From Rhizobium sp. WYJ-E13 (GTDB taxonomy: Bacteria > Pseudomonadota > Alphaproteobacteria > Rhizobiales > Rhizobiaceae), in NCBI RefSeq assembly GCF_018987265.1, contig NZ_CP076853.1, positions 3,189,501 through 3,253,500 of the forward strand: a DNA stretch of 64,000 nucleotides, in the 5' to 3' direction. Shown here in pieces: positions 61,328-64,000 of this stretch. Every line of letters starts with the position of its first letter. Position 1 is the first letter of the stretch. Below the pieces are notes generated by a model that saw only the letters and a program-made list of their open reading frames with translations, was not told where the DNA came from and ran no database searches. Position numbers and translations under genes: made by a program.

Positions 61328-62182
61328 TCAGATGCGCTGGAACACCGTATTCGAAACCTGCTTCAAGGGAAGGTCGAAGCCGGTAATCGATTCCGAGTGT
61401 CCGATAAACATGTAACCGCCCTTCGCGAGACAATCGCAGAGACGAGTGAGAACACCGGCCTGCGTCTGCTTGTCGAAGTAGATCAGCACGTTGCGGCAAA
61501 AGATCAGGTGCATCGCATCGCCGACGGGATATTTCTCGTCCATCAGGTTCATGCGGGCGAAGCCGACGCGGCTGCGCAGCTTCGGTGAGATGCGAACATC
61601 CCGTCGGCCCTGCTGCTTGGCCACCATGACATATTTCTTCTGCAGGTCGCGCGGCACAGGCGCTACCAGATCTTCCGCATAGATACCCCGGCGCGCGGTC
61701 TGCAGCACGTCGGTCGAGAGGTCGGTTGCCAGCACACTGTAGGAGAGATCGCTGCGGCCCTCGACGAATTCGGCCAGCACCATTGCCATGGTGTAGGGCT
61801 CCGCGCCAGTCGAGCACGCCGAACTCCATGTACGAATGGTTCGCACACCACTGTCGGCGAGCGTTGGCAGGGCAACCGTCTGCATATATTCGAAATGCTT
61901 GGCTTCCCGGAAGAAGTCGGTCTTGTTGGTCGTCACGACATCGATCAGGTAGACGCTCTCCTGCTCGAGACCGCCGTCGTTGAACAGGAAATCGCAATAG
62001 TCATCGAAGCTCGCATGGCGCGTGGCGCGCAGACGCCGGCGCAGCCGGCCCTCCAGCATCGTCAGCTTCGTCGGCGGCATCTTGATGCCGCTATAGTCAT
62101 AGATGAACCGTGCCAGCTTGTCGAAGTTACGCTTGCTGATCCTGTCACCCGGCAATTGGGTTTCTACCGCTGCCATACTCAT
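61328..62182 (-). CDS. cheR: Chemotaxis protein methyltransferase CheR
   Basis: 284 aa. The N-terminal helical domain (about 15-80, FIYDYSGIKMPPTKLTMLEGRLRRRLRA) precedes the SAM-binding domain with WSSACSTGAEPYTMAMVLAE (about 120-139) and LIFCRNVLIYFDKQTQ (about 221-236). It methylates glutamates of chemoreceptors. It is placed between cheW and cheB, 34 bp after cheW. Confidence 0.96.
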   Translation of the reverse strand: MSMAAVETQLPGDRISKRNFDKLARFIYDYSGIKMPPTKLTMLEGRLRRRLRATRHASFDDYCDFLFNDGGLEQESVYLIDVVTTNKTDFFREAKHFEYMQTVALPTLADSGVRTIRTWSSACSTGAEPYTMAMVLAEFVEGRSDLSYSVLATDLSTDVLQTARRGIYAEDLVAPVPRDLQKKYVMVAKQQGRRDVRISPKLRSRVGFARMNLMDEKYPVGDAMHLIFCRNVLIYFDKQTQAGVLTRLCDCLAKGGYMFIGHSESITGFDLPLKQVSNTVFQRI

Positions 62183-62215
62183 AAAACGCGACGCTCCGGG
62201 TAGGTGTAGAGGGCC

Positions 62216-62692
62216 TTAGGCGGCCGATTGCAGGACAGAAGCATCCTCGCGCGACAGAAGCCGGGCAAGGTCGACGATAACGACGAAGCCGTTCTCGCGG
62301 CGCACGACACCAGCAATGTAATCCGACCGCCAGCGTACGCCGATATCGGGTGCGGACTCGATCTGATCGCGACGGAACGGCGTCACTTCGAAAACGCGAT
62401 CGGCGACCAGGCCGAGCGTCAGAAGGCGGCTTTCCATGGGAACATCGAGGACCAGCACACGCGTATGCGGCGTCGGCACGGTCTTCGACATGCCGAGCTT
62501 CAGGCGCAGGTCGATGGTCGGAACACCCTGGCCACGCACGTCGCGCAGGCCGAGCAGATAGTCGGGGCCATTCGGAATCTTGAAGGCTTCCGCATAGTCG
62601 AGGATTTCGCGCACCACCTCCACCGGAACGGCGAAGATCTCCTCGCCGAGGCTGAAGGTCACGAATTGGGCTTCCAGAGATGTTGTTGCCAT
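62216..62692 (-). CDS. cheW: Chemotaxis adaptor CheW
   Basis: 158 aa from ATG 62692 (MATTSLEAQFVTFSLGEEIFAVPV). Single CheW domain: VREILDYAEAFKIPNGPDYLLGLRDVRGQGVPTIDLRLKLG (about 27-67) with the conserved NxPxxxxGxxxxRGxxxPxxDL pattern; RRENGFVVIVDLARLL near the end. It couples receptors to CheA; no cheA is within this window, so it must be further on. 76 bp separate it from the receptor gene upstream. Confidence 0.94.
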   Translation of the reverse strand: MATTSLEAQFVTFSLGEEIFAVPVEVVREILDYAEAFKIPNGPDYLLGLRDVRGQGVPTIDLRLKLGMSKTVPTPHTRVLVLDVPMESRLLTLGLVADRVFEVTPFRRDQIESAPDIGVRWRSDYIAGVVRRENGFVVIVDLARLLSREDASVLQSAA

Positions 62693-62768
62693 GATCAACC
62701 GCTTTCCTTGGATTCGGGCGCCCCCATTATCGGAGACGCCTGTTAACATATTGAAAGGACCCGGATGC

Positions 62769-64000
62769 TCAGGCACTTTCCTTGAACTCTGCATCCCCGT
62801 CGTCGGGGCCGCCCATGGAGAGGTCGAGGGCAAAGCCCTTGGCGCGTGCCTGCTGGGCAGCAACCGTATTGGCAGCCGCGGTCTTCTTGCTGGCCGGCTT
62901 GCGACCTCCGGTCGGAAGCGGCGTGCGCACCGTGACCTTGGCGGCCGGAGCGCGGGACAGGCGGTTGCCGGCCATATCCACCTTGAAGAAGGCGATCGAG
63001 GCCTGCAGTTCCTCAGCCTGGGTTGCCAACTCTTCGGAAGTCGCCGACATCTCTTCGGAGGCGCCGGCATTCTGCTGCGTCACCTTGTCGAGCTGCTGGA
63101 TCGCTTCGTTGATCTGGGCAGCACCGATATCCTGCTCGCGGCAGGCGGCGCTGATCTCGGAGACCAGCTCGGCAGTCTTGCGGATGTCTGGAACCAGCCG
63201 ACCCAGCATGTCGCCGGCTTCCTGGGCTGCCTTCACCGTATCGCCCGACATCGCCGAGATTTCGGCGGCTGCCGACTGGCTGCGTTCTGCAAGCTTGCGC
63301 ACTTCCGAGGCGACGACCGCAAAACCCTTGCCGTGTTCGCCGGCACGCGCGGCTTCGACGGCGGCGTTCAGGGCGAGCAGGTCGGTCTGGCGGGCGATTT
63401 CCTGGACGATGCCGATCTTTTCGGCGATCGTGCGCATCGCAGCCACCGCGCGGTTGACGGCATCGCCGGAATTCTCCGCATCCTTGGCGGACTGGCGGGC
63501 GATCTTTTCGGTCTGGGCGGCGTTGTCGGCGTTCTGCTTGATGTTTGAGGCCATCTCTTCCATCGAAGCGGAGGCCTCTTCAGCCGAAGCCGCCTGTTCG
63601 GTCGCGCCCTGCGAAACCTGCTCGGAGCTGGCCGAGAGTTCCTGGCTGCCGGACGAGACGTTTTCCGCAGCCGCGATTGCGTCAGCGACCACACCACGCA
63701 GGCGCTCCACCATCTGCTCCAGAGCGATACCAAGCGTATCCTTTTCCGAAAGTGGCTTAGGAGAAACAGTCAGGTCGCCGTTCGAGATCTGGTTGGCGAT
63801 CTGTGCCGTGTTACGCAGGTTGCCGGTCATCCTCGTCATGGAATTGACAAGATCGCGGATCTCGTCATTGCTCTTGTGCTCGATGTCCTGTTCGAGATCG
63901 CCGATGCTGACGGCATCCGCAAGTTGAACCGCACGCTTGAGGCCACGGGAGATATTGAGCAGGATCCAGATGGCCGCAGCGGAGGATACGATAATCAGAC
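62769..64000 (-). CDS. Methyl-accepting chemotaxis protein (5' end beyond window)
   Basis: Only the C-terminal part (about 410 aa) is present; the frame stays open to the window edge. The visible end of membrane segment 2 ([15 protein letters not shown]) is followed by HAMP ([23 protein letters not shown]), a second HAMP-like stretch, and the signalling domain with hairpin tip [36 protein letters not shown]. The tail after the domain is Ala/Lys-rich and has no pentapeptide tether. It is the first visible gene of mcp-cheW-cheR-cheB. Confidence 0.94.
   Translation of the reverse strand, partial: LIIVSSAAAIWILLNISRGLKRAVQLADAVSIGDLEQDIEHKSNDEIRDLVNSMTRMTGNLRNTAQIANQISNGDLTVSPKPLSEKDTLGIALEQMVERLRGVVADAIAAAENVSSGSQELSASSEQVSQGATEQAASAEEASASMEEMASNIKQNADNAAQTEKIARQSAKDAENSGDAVNRAVAAMRTIAEKIGIVQEIARQTDLLALNAAVEAARAGEHGKGFAVVASEVRKLAERSQSAAAEISAMSGDTVKAAQEAGDMLGRLVPDIRKTAELVSEISAACREQDIGAAQINEAIQQLDKVTQQNAGASEEMSATSEELATQAEELQASIAFFKVDMAGNRLSRAPAAKVTVRTPLPTGGRKPASKKTAAANTVAAQQARAKGFALDLSMGGPDDGDAEFKESA

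Noticed and set aside
1..64000. CRISPR array, prophage or tRNA-linked island
   Set aside because: No regularly spaced repeats, no phage structural or integrase genes and no tRNA genes were seen on either strand.

Overview
The window looks like a chromosomal segment of a Rhizobium-type alphaproteobacterium (Rhizobiaceae). The base composition is GC-rich. The gene set is typical of that group: tol-pal genes, a sqdBDC sulfolipid operon, an lpiA/mprF-acvB pair, a DUF1192 gene, an rcdA-like gene with CtrA boxes, and a cheB-cheR-cheW-mcp cluster. The species cannot be fixed from the sequence alone.

Layout. 0-4.7 kb: the minus-strand envelope operon ybgC-tolQ-tolR-tolA-(extra TolA C-domain protein)-tolB, with tolB cut by the window start. 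4.8-8.7 kb: the plus-strand operon sqdB-sqdD-sqdC for sulfoquinovosyl diacylglycerol and a coiled-coil hypothetical gene, then a decayed marR fragment. 9.1-20.1 kb: a mostly plus-strand block with ygfA, ymdB, a metallo-beta-lactamase-fold protein, yebC and ruvC-A-B; a VapB/VapC toxin-antitoxin pair sits between ruvC and ruvA, and a chemoreceptor, a GNAT and a luciferase-like oxidoreductase are on the minus strand. 20.1-36 kb: a more accessory stretch with a Tat-exported phosphoesterase, Nudix, DinB, acvB, mprF, an MscS channel, gnd, an ArsR/SRPBCC/VOC group, an XRE regulator, an epimerase, an aldo/keto reductase, an MFS pump and a LysR regulator. 36-37 kb: 6S RNA, zapA and a ZapB-like coiled-coil gene on the minus strand. 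37.3-45.7 kb: the central-carbon genes tkt, gap, pgk and class I fba, with a GNAT and a K+/H+ antiporter between them. 45.8-56.8 kb: phzF-like gene, MFS, DUF1192, rcdA, rpmE, ABC exporter, Bug-type binding protein and yegP, with two nearly identical IS701-family elements in direct orientation. 56.8-64 kb: a MotA/MotB-like pair, suhB, an SDR relic, and cheB-cheR-cheW-mcp, with mcp running off the window.

The most informative observations are: (1) the canonical order zapA-6S-ygfA-ymdB-yebC-ruvCAB, leading toward sqd/ybgC/tol, appears broken by an inversion of the ygfA-ruvB block, with a truncated marR at one junction; (2) the toxin-antitoxin pair splits the ruv operon; (3) a lipoprotein-like copy of the TolA C-terminal domain is coupled to tolA; (4) two IS701-type copies each have an exact CTAG target duplication, one at the stop codon of a small membrane protein and one inside an already decaying ECF sigma gene; (5) several strong DNA-level signals are not explained by coding: a 27-bp perfect palindrome upstream of fba, perfect CtrA boxes upstream of rcdA, and inverted repeats upstream of sqdB and arsR. 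No prophage, CRISPR array or clearly new multi-gene system was found.
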